Positions 7,909 through 14,777 of a stretch of DNA of 21,810 nt are shown piece by piece. Numbering within the stretch: the stretch's first letter is position 1; each line of letters begins with the position of its first letter. Below the pieces are notes generated by a model, which was not told the origin of the DNA, ran no database searches, and was given only the letters and a program-made list of their open reading frames with translations. The stretch is from Oxalobacteraceae bacterium UBA6018 (GTDB lineage Bacteria > Pseudomonadota > Gammaproteobacteria > Burkholderiales > Burkholderiaceae_D), in contig DIZW01000118.1 of assembly GCA_002428015.1 (NCBI GenBank), forward strand, positions 1 through 21,810, given 5' to 3'. Position numbers and translations under genes: made by a program.

Positions 7909-8373
7909 ATGGCGTACACGACCGTCAAATGGCTGCACATCCTGTCGTCCACGTTTTTGTTCGGCACCGGCATCGGCTCGGCCTTCTACATGCTGTTCAC
8001 CAGCCTCAGCCGCGACGTGCGCGCCATCGCCGTGGTCAGCCGCAACGTGGTGCTGGCGGACTGGCTGTTCACCGCCACCACGGTCGTGATCCAGCCGCTG
8101 ACCGGGTTCTACCTGATCCACCTGGCCGGCTTTCCAATGCACAGCCACTGGATCGTCTGGTCGATCGGCCTGTACCTGCTGGCCGGCGCCTGCTGGCTGC
8201 CGGTGGTGTGGATCCAGCTGCGCATGCGCGACATGGCGCAGCTGGCCGCACGCGAGGCGACCGAGCTGCCGGCGCAATACTGGCGCTACCTGCGCATCTG
8301 GAGCGCGCTCGGCATACCCGCCTTCATCGCCCTGGTGGTGGTGTTCTACCTGATGGTGGCCAAGCCGGCCTAG
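7909..8373 (+). CDS. DUF2269 family membrane protein
   Basis: 154 aa with four predicted membrane helices (about 7-27, 47-70, 82-105, 130-150). The start MAYTTVKWLHILSSTFLFGTGIGSAFYM, with a His in helix 1 (WLHILSS), is characteristic of DUF2269, an integral membrane family of unknown activity. GAGGAG lies inside the 3' end of the upstream SDR-DoxX gene and the ATG follows its TAA with no gap, indicating tight translational coupling. Pairing with an SDR-DoxX protein suggests a membrane redox or lipid-related unit, but that is inference. Confidence 0.85.
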   Translation: MAYTTVKWLHILSSTFLFGTGIGSAFYMLFTSLSRDVRAIAVVSRNVVLADWLFTATTVVIQPLTGFYLIHLAGFPMHSHWIVWSIGLYLLAGACWLPVVWIQLRMRDMAQLAAREATELPAQYWRYLRIWSALGIPAFIALVVVFYLMVAKPA

Positions 8374-8404
8374 CTGCCAGCGGCTGCCTCCGACCTCGTC
8401 CATA

Positions 8405-8461
8405 TTCGACCAATCACCACCCGCTCCAAATTTCATTGGGGTCGGAGGCGACATTCGGACA
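8405..8461 (+). repeat. REP-like repeat, copy 1
   Basis: A 57-bp unit that recurs at 8522-8578 with 50 of 57 positions identical. Its core TGGGGTCGGAGGCGACATTC also occurs inverted at 8491-8515. It sits in the gene-free stretch 8374-8683, where no coding sequence is seen. Confidence 0.85.
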
Positions 8462-8520
8462 CAGGCTCGACAATATTTTGGATGAGCTCGTGTCTGAATG
8501 TCGCCTCCGACCCCATTTTT
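8437..8520 (+). terminator. Large hairpin with T-tract formed by repeat copy 1 and the inverted core
   Basis: The 25 nt at 8437-8461 pair with 8491-8515, with a single G-U mismatch and a 29-nt loop, and the stem is followed by TTTTT (8516-8520). This is the structure of an intrinsic terminator for the SDR-DUF2269 operon, built from repeat DNA. Confidence 0.6.
8491..8520 (-). repeat. REP-like repeat core, inverted copy
   Basis: The reverse complement reads AAAAATGGGGTCGGAGG then CGACATTCAGACA, matching the right half of the 57-bp unit. Orientation alternates plus, minus, plus across the three copies, as in BIME-type REP clusters. Confidence 0.8.
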
Positions 8521-8521
8521 A

Positions 8522-8578
8522 TTCGATCAATCGACACCCTCTCTAAATTTCATTGGGGTCGGAGGTGACAATCGGACA
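8522..8578 (+). repeat. REP-like repeat, copy 2
   Basis: Direct repeat of 8405-8461 (seven substitutions, no gaps). The remaining bases to 8683 hold nothing recognisable apart from the 3' flank of the minus-strand membrane protein gene. Confidence 0.85.
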
Positions 8579-8683
8579 TTGCATCACCGACGAATCGAAG
8601 CTCCACATGTCAGGCGTCGCTTTTCCGCGGCTATGAATAGCGATTCATTCAGCCAGCGTCGAAATCGGTAATGGAAAGTAGCG

Positions 8684-9169
8684 CTAGAAATGCTGCTGTG
8701 GGAATGGGGCGGAACTGTGCACGTCCATACCGTTTGCGGACATTAGACGAAGACGATACGCGCTAAAGAGCGACTGAAACCATCGCGCGTTTCGTAAAGT
8801 TCGCCAGTCGATTGCCACTGCTAGGGCACCGGTGCCGCCGAGGATGAGCACAGCGAAAGGCGCCAGGTAGTCGACGAGACTGGGATGCGCCAGCGCGCGA
8901 ACGGTTCGATGTAGCGCGATGTCAGCCGTCCCTGACGAAAATATCGCCCCAAGCTTGCGAGCTGCCATGTATGCGAGAACGGCATCCGCTGCCAGCGCCA
9001 CTATCGCTCCGGCACGGGACTGTTCTTGAGCGATTGCCGCAGTGCCCGCGAAAAGCGCACCGGGCACCAGGAGCAGCAGTCCGGCAATCCCGATGCCGAA
9101 GAGCGCCACGAAGCCGAACACGATAAAGGCAATGGCGAGAATAGCTTGGACTGCTGAGAGTATGCGCAT
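8684..9169 (-). CDS. Unrecognised small membrane protein
   Basis: 161 aa if started at ATG 9169 (MRILSAVQAILAIAFIVFGF). The frame is open back to 9304, but that 45-residue extension is polar and lacks the look of a conserved N-terminus. Hydrophobic segments lie at about 5-22, 24-46, 54-70 and 101-120, followed by a polar, basic C-terminal tail (RTLRNARWFQSLFSAYRLRLMS). No family was recognised. No clear Shine-Dalgarno precedes ATG 9169, so the start is uncertain. Base composition is visibly less GC-rich than the surrounding operons. It lies 156 nt downstream of the CBS gene on the same strand and may be cotranscribed. Confidence 0.6.
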   Translation of the reverse strand: MRILSAVQAILAIAFIVFGFVALFGIGIAGLLLLVPGALFAGTAAIAQEQSRAGAIVALAADAVLAYMAARKLGAIFSSGTADIALHRTVRALAHPSLVDYLAPFAVLILGGTGALAVAIDWRTLRNARWFQSLFSAYRLRLMSANGMDVHSSAPFPQQHF

Positions 9170-9325
9170 GGCGTCGTGGTGCGAACCAGTTTCGAATCTG
9201 GGAAAAAATGCCAGTCTAAACTTTCGCGCGCTTTTCGCCGCGCGGGTTTGCGTTTGCGACGATGCGCTATTGAGCCAGGGATTCCGTGCCGATTCACCGG
9301 CCAAATTTCCGCCGCATTGGGGTAT

Positions 9326-9727
9326 TCATTTCCGAAGACTTTTGAGGATGTCCCTCCAGGAGACAATCCCGATGGGGCTGTTCCTCTCGTTGACGATGGG
9401 AATGCAGGAAATGTCGTGCGAATTGAATAGATCGATCGCTTCGTCAACCGTAGCGTCTTCGCGCAGGACGATCGGATGGTGGCTCATGATCTGGTGCACG
9501 CGTTTGTTCAACGTCGCTGTGTCCTTGTAACTCTCCGTCGATGTGCCGATGTTGGGACTGAGCGCCTTGAATAGATCGCGATCTGAAACGATCCCGATCA
9601 GTTCGCCGTCCTCCATCGCAAGCAAGTGGTGAAACTTGCGATGATCGAAGATTTCCTTGACGACCGAGAGCTTGTCGTCGAGTTCGACCGTGACGACGCC
9701 CACTGTCATTATTTGTTTGATTTCCAT
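9326..9727 (-). CDS. Tandem CBS-domain protein
   Basis: 133 aa consisting almost entirely of two CBS domains, about 4-56 (IMTVGVVTVELDDKL, ending GIVSDRDLF) and 77-132 (IMSHHPIVLREDATVDEAIDLF, ending GIVSWRDIL). CBS pairs form a Bateman module that binds adenosyl ligands such as AMP, ATP or SAM and senses energy or redox state. With no catalytic domain attached it is probably a free-standing sensor acting on an unknown partner. The frame extends upstream to 9784, but GGAG lies 6 nt before ATG 9727, which also fits the domain start. TACAAT on the minus strand about 15 nt upstream could be part of a promoter. Codon usage is less GC-biased than its neighbours. Confidence 0.88.
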   Translation of the reverse strand: MEIKQIMTVGVVTVELDDKLSVVKEIFDHRKFHHLLAMEDGELIGIVSDRDLFKALSPNIGTSTESYKDTATLNKRVHQIMSHHPIVLREDATVDEAIDLFNSHDISCIPIVNERNSPIGIVSWRDILKSLRK

Positions 9728-9896
9728 GAATAGCTCCATTGTAAAGCTTGGTCGCAATGCCTTCGGGTCAGCATTCACGCACACGTTTCAGCGCCGCGTT
9801 GGCCGACGGCGGACCGATGGCGAAGCCTCAGGGCTTCAGTGTACGCCACCGCTTGGCGCTTGACGACCGCCAGCCGTGTCAATCCAGCTAAGCCAG

Positions 9897-11171
9897 TCAG
9901 GCCAGCGGCAGGCTGACCCGGAAGCAGCAGCCGCCGCCGGGATTGTCCAGGCAGACCACGTCGCCGCCGTGGTGGCGGGCGATCTGGCGCACCAGGCTCA
10001 GGCCCAGGCCGACACCGCCGGCCGCTTCGCTGGCGCCGGGCAGGCGGTAGAACGGTTCGAAGATGGCTTCGCGCGCGCCGGCCGGCACGCCGGGGCCGTG
10101 GTCGCATACGTCGATGTGCGCCACGCCGTCGGCCGCCGACAGGCGCACCGCCACGGCCGAGCCGCCCCCGTAGCGCTGGGCGTTTTCCAGCAGGTTGCGC
10201 AGCATGCGGCGCAGCAGCTTGGCGTCGCCGGCTAGTTCGCCCACGCTGCCGTCCAGGCTGGCGCCGGCGCGCGCGCATTCCTCGGCCGCCAGCGCGGTCA
10301 GGTCGAGCGCGGCGTGCTGTACGGCGGCGCCGGCGACGGCGTCGAGGCGGCTGGCCAGCAGCAGTTCGTCGATGATCTGGTCGAGCTCGCTGATGTTGCG
10401 GTGCAGCTCGGCGCGGATGGCGGGGCTGGCCTGGTCCTGCATCAGCTCGGAGGCCATGCGGATGCGCGCCAGCGGGGAGCGCAGTTCGTGCGAGGCGTTC
10501 GCCAGCAGCGTTTTCTGGGCGCCGACCAGCGCTTCGATGCGCTCGGCGGCGCGGTTGAAGCTCGACGCCACCAGCGCCACTTCGTCCTTGCCTTCGACCG
10601 CCACGCGCGTGCCCAGGCGGCCCTGGCCCCAGCGCTCGACGCTGCCCTGCAGCCGCTCCAGGCGGCGCGTGAGGCGCCGCACCACCGGGTAGGCCGCCAG
10701 GCCGACGATGAGCGCGATCACCAGCAGCAGCGCGCCCAGGTTCAGCGGCGGGCGGTGCAGCGGACGCACGTGCTGGTACACCAGCCAGCGCCCGTCGTCG
10801 AGCTTGAGCGCGGCGATGGTGGCGCTGCCGGGCAGCCTGCCGCTGGCGGTCTGCTCGGGCGGCACCGGCGGCAGCAGGGGGCCGGCGCGCGCCAGCGGCT
10901 TGCCGTCGGCGTTGTACAGGGTCAGGTCGATGTGCAGCGCGCGGCGCCAGCGCATCAGCGCGGCGTGCTGCACGTCGCGCGCCTCGGCGGCCGGGGGCAG
11001 CTGCTGGGCGACGATCTCGGCCAGGTTGTCGACGTTGGCGTTGAGCTGCTCGGGGTCGTAGCGCCAGTGCGCGTAGCCGAACAGCAGGGCGGTGACCAGC
11101 AGCGCGGCCAGCAGCGCGGCGTAGATGCGCACGTACAGGCGGTTGCCGATCGCCAGGCCGGCCTCAAGCAT
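9897..11171 (-). CDS. CpxA-like sensor histidine kinase
   Basis: 424 aa inner-membrane kinase. TM1 is at about 15-33, a periplasmic sensor segment at 34-142, TM2 at 143-163, and HAMP at about 160-215. The H-box is SHELRSPL with phospho-acceptor His228. Catalytic boxes follow: N-box RNLLENAQRYG (Asn330), G1 DHGPGVP, F-box FEPFYR, G2 GVGLGLSLV. All key residues are present. Its start overlaps the regulator's end by 8 nt (ATGCTTGA), so the two are translationally coupled. The upstream Spy/CpxP-like gene and GTAAA-N5-GTAAA box suggest an envelope-stress role like CpxA. An RstB-like or metal-sensing kinase is the alternative. Confidence 0.93.
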   Translation of the reverse strand: MLEAGLAIGNRLYVRIYAALLAALLVTALLFGYAHWRYDPEQLNANVDNLAEIVAQQLPPAAEARDVQHAALMRWRRALHIDLTLYNADGKPLARAGPLLPPVPPEQTASGRLPGSATIAALKLDDGRWLVYQHVRPLHRPPLNLGALLLVIALIVGLAAYPVVRRLTRRLERLQGSVERWGQGRLGTRVAVEGKDEVALVASSFNRAAERIEALVGAQKTLLANASHELRSPLARIRMASELMQDQASPAIRAELHRNISELDQIIDELLLASRLDAVAGAAVQHAALDLTALAAEECARAGASLDGSVGELAGDAKLLRRMLRNLLENAQRYGGGSAVAVRLSAADGVAHIDVCDHGPGVPAGAREAIFEPFYRLPGASEAAGGVGLGLSLVRQIARHHGGDVVCLDNPGGGCCFRVSLPLA

Positions 11172-11880
11172 CCTGCACCTTGGCGAACACGTAGCCGGCC
11201 CCGCGCACGGTGATGATGCGCTTGGGCTGCTTGGGGTCGTCCTCGATGGCGGCGCGCAGGCGCGCGATGTGCACGTCGATCGAGCGGTCGAAGGGCTCCA
11301 GGGTCTCGCCCTTGACGGCGTCGATCAGCTGCTCGCGCGAGAGCACGCGGCCGGCCCGTTCGGCCAGCGCCAGCAGCAGCTCGAACTGGTGCGAGGTGAG
11401 CGTGCGTTCGGCGCCGTCCACGCACGCCTTGCGCGCGCCGGGGTCGATCGTCAGGCGCCCGAAGCGCAGCACGGAGGCGGCGCTGGCCGCGCCGGAGCCG
11501 GCCAGCGGCGGGCGGCGCAGCACGGCGCGCAGGCGCGCCAGCAGTTCGCGCGGCTCGAATGGTTTGGGAAGGTAGTCGTCGGCGCCCAGCTCGAGCCCGA
11601 TGACGCGGTCGAGCGGGTCGCCCTTGGCGGTGAGCATGACGATCGGGGTGCCGTCCAGCGGCGCGGGCAGGGCGCGGATGCGGCGGCACACGTCCAGGCC
11701 GTCGGCGTCGGGCAGCATCAGGTCCAGCAGGACCAGGTCGAAGGCGCCCTCGCGCAGCGCGTCCAGGCCGACGCGCGCGGTGCTCGCGTGCACGGTCTCG
11801 ATGCCGTTCTGGGTCAGATAGGTGACGACCATGCCGGCCAGGCGCTGGTCGTCCTCGATCATCAATACGCGCTGCGCCAT
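11164..11880 (-). CDS. CpxR-like OmpR-family response regulator
   Basis: 238 aa from ATG 11880 (MAQRVLMIEDD). The frame continues to 11922 but the receiver domain begins here. Receiver residues 1-120: acidic pair Asp10/Asp11, phospho-acceptor Asp53 (LLDLMLP), Thr85, Lys107 (LPKPF). Residues 145-235 are a winged-helix DNA-binding domain (LTSHQFELLLALAERAGRVLSREQLI, then FDRSIDVHIARLR and GAGYVF). LDRVIGLELGADDYLPKPF and PFDRSIDVHI closely resemble E. coli CpxR from memory. It shares an operon-like arrangement with the kinase (8-nt overlap) and lies 59 nt downstream of the Spy/CpxP-like gene. Predicted to bind the box at 12536-12550. Confidence 0.93.
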   Translation of the reverse strand: MAQRVLMIEDDQRLAGMVVTYLTQNGIETVHASTARVGLDALREGAFDLVLLDLMLPDADGLDVCRRIRALPAPLDGTPIVMLTAKGDPLDRVIGLELGADDYLPKPFEPRELLARLRAVLRRPPLAGSGAASAASVLRFGRLTIDPGARKACVDGAERTLTSHQFELLLALAERAGRVLSREQLIDAVKGETLEPFDRSIDVHIARLRAAIEDDPKQPKRIITVRGAGYVFAKVQDA

Positions 11881-11939
11881 GCATGCCCCGTCAGTGGTGT
11901 TGTGCTGGCCTGGAGCATACATGGCTTTTCACCTGGCGA

Positions 11940-12446
11940 TCAATGCATGCGCTGCTGCAGGTGGTCGGCGAACTTGGCGCGCTGGGCCGGGGTCAGCACG
12001 TCGGCGGCGTCTTCCACGGCCGCCAGCACGCGCTTGCTGAGCGCGTCCATCTGCTGGACGTGCTGCTGGCGCAGGCGCTCGAGGGCGGCGCGGTCGATGG
12101 CCGGCTGCTTGAGCAGCTCGTGCATCTTCTGGTGGCTGTCGGCCATGGCCTGGTGCAGCGGCTTGAGGTCCTTGAAGGCGGCCATGCCGATGGATTTCAG
12201 GCGCGCCTTCTGGTCGGCCGTGGCGTCCGGCGCGATGTGGGCAATCATGCCGTCGAGATGCTGGGACATGGCGGCCGGGTCCATCTGGTCCATGTCCATG
12301 CCGTGGTGACCGTGCATGCCGTGGCCGTGCATGCCGTGACCTGGCATGGCGGGCGTGTCGGCCGCGTAGGCGCTCGCGCCCAGGGCGGCGACGAGCGCCG
12401 CGCCGATCATCCAGCGGCGGCTGCGGGTAAAGGTTGCTTGGTTCAT
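11940..12446 (-). CDS. Spy/CpxP-like periplasmic protein with His/Met-rich segment
   Basis: 168 aa from ATG 12446, which has AAGGA 7 nt upstream. A signal peptide spans residues 1-28 (RRWMIGAALVAALGASAYA). A His/Met-rich stretch follows at about 34-58 (repeats of GHGMH and MDMDQM), a likely soft-metal binding patch. The rest is helical and charged, ending with the LTPAQR motif at 151-156 that defines the LTXXQ (Spy/CpxP/CnrX-like) family; a second partial copy (ATADQKARL) lies at 75-83. Spy and CpxP are periplasmic chaperone or sensor-inhibitor proteins of the Cpx/Bae stress pathways; CnrX and ZraP relatives sense metals. Position upstream of the regulator and kinase fits feedback inhibition. 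Confidence 0.88.
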   Translation of the reverse strand: MNQATFTRSRRWMIGAALVAALGASAYAADTPAMPGHGMHGHGMHGHHGMDMDQMDPAAMSQHLDGMIAHIAPDATADQKARLKSIGMAAFKDLKPLHQAMADSHQKMHELLKQPAIDRAALERLRQQHVQQMDALSKRVLAAVEDAADVLTPAQRAKFADHLQQRMH

Positions 12447-12535
12447 GGTAGATCCTTGTTGTGGGGTGCAGCGCTCGGATATCGGCTGCATGTGATCACT
12501 TTAAGCCCCTCCTCTTTCTATTGTGTGTGTGGACT

Positions 12536-12550
12536 GTAAAGATATGTAAA
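12536..12550. promoter_or_regulatory. CpxR-type box GTAAA-N5-GTAAA
   Basis: GTAAA (12536-12540), gatat, GTAAA (12546-12550) match the CpxR consensus exactly. The site is 90 nt upstream of the Spy/CpxP-like start and only 21 nt from the divergent arsR -35. No convincing minus-strand -35/-10 pair was found next to it, so the target promoter is inferred from position. Confidence 0.65.
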
Positions 12551-12570
12551 AGCACGTCGAAATGGCCGGG

Positions 12571-12599
12571 TTGATATTCTTCCATGATTCCATTATCAT
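12571..12599 (+). promoter_or_regulatory. arsR operon promoter with overlapping dyad
   Basis: TTGATA (-35, 12571-12576), a 17-nt spacer, and TATCAT (-10, 12594-12599) each match 5 of 6 consensus bases. A small dyad ATGAT-tccatt-ATCAT (12584-12599) overlaps the -10, a plausible ArsR operator; bound ArsR would block polymerase and arsenite would release it. Confidence 0.65.
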
Positions 12600-12626
12600 C
12601 GAAAGATTGAATTCTGGAGTGGCGTC

Positions 12627-12947
12627 ATGGAAACCAAGCAAGTCATTGCCGCGCTGGCGGCGCTGGCGCAGGAATCGCGCCTGGCGGTGTACCGCCTGCT
12701 GGTGCAGGCCGGTCCGGCCGGTATGTCGCCAGGCAAGATCGGCGAACAGCTGGGCATACCGGGCTCGTCGCTGTCCTTCCACCTGAAGGAGCTGACCCAC
12801 GCCCAGCTGGTCACCCCGACCCAGGACGGGCGCTTCATCATCTACGCGGCCAATTTCGCGACCATGAATGGCCTGCTCGGCTTTCTGACCGAGAACTGCT
12901 GCGGCGGCGCTTCCTGCGCGCCCCTGTGCGGCGAGGGGCCGCGATGA
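12627..12947 (+). CDS. arsR: ArsR-family arsenic-responsive repressor
   Basis: 106 aa, typical ArsR/SmtB size. The winged helix runs from about 10 to 80: LAALAQESRLAVYRLLVQAG, recognition helix region GIPGSSLSFHLKELTHAQLV, and wing TQDGRFIIY. The classical ELCVCDL metal motif of plasmid R773 ArsR is missing. Instead Cys91, Cys92, Cys97 and Cys101 cluster at the C-terminus (NCCGGASC), resembling the C-terminal arsenite site of Acidithiobacillus-type ArsR. GGAG lies 8 nt before the ATG. Its stop overlaps the aquaporin start by 4 nt (ATGA). It should repress its own operon. Confidence 0.92.
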   Translation: METKQVIAALAALAQESRLAVYRLLVQAGPAGMSPGKIGEQLGIPGSSLSFHLKELTHAQLVTPTQDGRFIIYAANFATMNGLLGFLTENCCGGASCAPLCGEGPR

Positions 12948-13669
12948 GCGTCGGCCGCCGCCTCGTGGCCGAGGGCCTGGGCACGGCCTTGCTGCTGGCG
13001 CTGGTGGTGGGCTCGGGCATCATGGCCGAGCGCCTGGCCGGAGGCAACCTGGCGCTCGCCCTGCTGGCCAACGCACTGGCGACGGGAGCCGGCCTGCTGG
13101 CCTTGATCCTGACGTTCGGGACGATCTCCGGCGCCCATTTCAATCCGGTGGTCACGCTGTCGGAGGCCTGGCAACGCAACATGCCCGCGCGCGAGGTGCT
13201 GCCCTATGTGGCGGTGCAGGTGGCCGGCGCCTTCGCCGGAGTGATGGCGGCGCACGCCATGTTCGCGCTGCCGCTGCTGGCCGCCTCCCAGCACGCGCGC
13301 ACCGGTCCGGCCCAGTGGTGGAGCGAATTTGTCGCCACCTTCGGCCTGCTGGCGACCATCATCGGGTGCTCGCGCAGCCGCCCGGCGGCCACGCCGTTCG
13401 CGGTGGCCGCGTACATCATCGGCGCCTACTGGTTCACGGCGTCGACCTCGTTCGCCAATCCGGCGGTGACGCTGGCGCGCGCGGCCACCGACACCTTCGC
13501 CGGCATCCGCCCGGGCGACACGCCCGGCTTCATCGCGGCCCAGCTGGCCGGCGGCGCCGCCGCCACGCTGCTGTTCTGCTGGCTGTACCCGGCCGCGCCG
13601 AAGAACGCGACCGTGGCCGGCACCGTCGCGCCCGCCCATTTCGAACAACCAACGGAAAGCCAACCATGA
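12944..13669 (+). CDS. aqpS: AqpS-like aquaglyceroporin of an arsenic operon
   Basis: 241 aa MIP-family channel with six likely helices and two half-helices. The first pore motif is NPV (67-69, SGAHFNPVVT) rather than NPA; the second is NPA (172-174). The residue right after NPA, where most aquaporins carry the selectivity-filter Arg, is Val175. Loss of that Arg should open the pore to larger solutes, and my recollection is that Sinorhizobium AqpS has the same Val. With arsR upstream and arsC downstream, both by ATGA overlaps, it likely lets arsenite made by ArsC leave the cell down its gradient. No ArsB or Acr3 pump is present in the operon. Confidence 0.9.
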   Translation: MSVGRRLVAEGLGTALLLALVVGSGIMAERLAGGNLALALLANALATGAGLLALILTFGTISGAHFNPVVTLSEAWQRNMPAREVLPYVAVQVAGAFAGVMAAHAMFALPLLAASQHARTGPAQWWSEFVATFGLLATIIGCSRSRPAATPFAVAAYIIGAYWFTASTSFANPAVTLARAATDTFAGIRPGDTPGFIAAQLAGGAAATLLFCWLYPAAPKNATVAGTVAPAHFEQPTESQP

Positions 13670-14145
13670 ACGTCCTGTTTCTCTGCACCGGCAACTCGTG
13701 CCGCTCCATCCTGGGCGAAGCGACCTTCAACCACCTGGCGCCGGCTGGCTGGCGCGCCATCAGCGCCGGCAGCAAGCCGACCGGCCAGGTGCATCCGCGT
13801 TCGCTGGCGTTGCTGGCGCGCGAAGGCATCGCCACCGACGGTTATTTCAGCAAGTCGTGGGAGGATCTGCCGTGCACGCCGGACGTCGTGATCACCGTGT
13901 GCGGCAGCGCGGCCGGCGAAACCTGCCCGGCCTACCTGGGCCCGGTGCTGCGCACCCACTGGGGCGTGGACGACCCGGCCCACGCGAGCGGCACCGAGGC
14001 CGAGATCGACGCGGCCTTCATGCAGGCCTACCGGATCCTGCGCGCACGCATAGAGGCGCTACTGGCCTTGCCGGCTGAGGTATTGCAGGGCGACCGCGCC
14101 CGCCTGAAGCTGGAAATGGACAAGATCGGCCTGCTGCTCGCCTGA
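13666..14145 (+). CDS. arsC: Arsenate reductase, LMW phosphatase type
   Basis: 159 aa cytoplasmic enzyme reducing arsenate to arsenite. The P-loop CTGNSCRS (Cys7, Arg13) near the N-terminus and the DDP motif (Asp103-Pro104) match the low-molecular-weight tyrosine-phosphatase fold. Cys79 and Cys87 (VCGSAAGETCP) are placed like the redox cysteines that relay electrons from the thiol system. A C-terminal extension (LKLEMDKIGLLLA) is typical of proteobacterial versions. ATG 13666 overlaps the aquaporin stop by 4 nt. Its TGA is one base from the stop of a convergent small gene. An arsH is not present. Confidence 0.93.
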   Translation: MNVLFLCTGNSCRSILGEATFNHLAPAGWRAISAGSKPTGQVHPRSLALLAREGIATDGYFSKSWEDLPCTPDVVITVCGSAAGETCPAYLGPVLRTHWGVDDPAHASGTEAEIDAAFMQAYRILRARIEALLALPAEVLQGDRARLKLEMDKIGLLLA

Positions 14146-14146
14146 G

Positions 14147-14344
14147 CTAGTCTGCTTGCATCAGCTCGGGACGGCGCAGGCGCACCTGGTCGGAGCGGAT
14201 GCCGCCGATCAGGCCCCACGCCGCGGCCCAGCGGATGGCGCGGTCCTTCTCCCCACTTGAGGTGGCCGCGATCGCGCGGCTGATTGCGCGATTCATCCTC
14301 AGCATGCCATAGGATTTGCGCGATTGCCTGTCGAAAAATTTCAT
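14147..14344 (-). CDS. Small basic unknown protein A (paralogue of the 14553 gene)
   Basis: 65 aa from ATG 14344 (an in-frame GTG lies 6 nt earlier). No known family is recognised. It is basic, and its core RKxYGxxRM, RAIxA, EKDRAIRWAAAWG and GIRS-VRLRR matches the protein encoded at 14553 on the other strand. That conservation of a spaced pattern between two loci argues it is a real gene even without a strong ribosome site. It converges on arsC with one base between stops. The two paralogues are divergently transcribed from a shared 208-bp gap. Confidence 0.62.
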   Translation of the reverse strand: MKFFDRQSRKSYGMLRMNRAISRAIAATSSGEKDRAIRWAAAWGLIGGIRSDQVRLRRPELMQAD

Positions 14345-14552
14345 GCCCACAATTGGTCTATCGTCGAGGGAACAGTTGCCTTTGCGGAGGCATTGTACTT
14401 ATCGCATGGCAAAAATCCACTGTGCGCATGTACAGCACGACCAAAAAAGCGGCAGTTCCTTACCCATTTGTGCGCGCTTGGTGCGCTAGCGTACGGTTCG
14501 CCAGGTTACGCTGGGCTAGGGTTAAAGCACGAAGACCAGCAGCAGGCCGTCC

Positions 14553-14777
14553 ATGAACCACCGATCCAAAGAGCAACGCAAGGCATATGGCCTTCGACGC
14601 ATGATCGCGGCGACCGAACGCGCGATCCAAGCCGATTCCGATGCCGAGAAGGATAGGGCCAGACGCTGGGCCGCCGCCTGGGGCGTGCTCAGCGGCATAC
14701 GCTCGCCCGGCATCCGCCTGCGCCGCTCGGTGCTGGCCGACACCGGCCGCCCCGAGCGCCGCGCCGTTCCACGCTGA
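14553..14777 (+). CDS. Small basic unknown protein B (paralogue of the 14147 gene)
   Basis: 74 aa. It shares with protein A the pattern RKAYGLRRM, RAIQA, EKDRARRWAAAWG, GIRS-IRLRR, then a divergent tail (RPERRAVPR). The Trp-Ala-Ala-Ala-Trp-Gly centre is the most conserved part; the flanks are Arg-rich, suggesting nucleic-acid or membrane contact, but no function can be assigned. The upstream gap 14345-14552 contains no clear promoter. No strong Shine-Dalgarno lies before the ATG, so the start is tentative. Confidence 0.62.
   Translation: MNHRSKEQRKAYGLRRMIAATERAIQADSDAEKDRARRWAAAWGVLSGIRSPGIRLRRSVLADTGRPERRAVPR

Noticed and set aside
12512..12540. A sigma-70 promoter for the Spy-like gene using TTTACA inside the CpxR box
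   Set aside because: At 16-18 nt spacing the -10 position reads AAAGAG or similar, too far from consensus.
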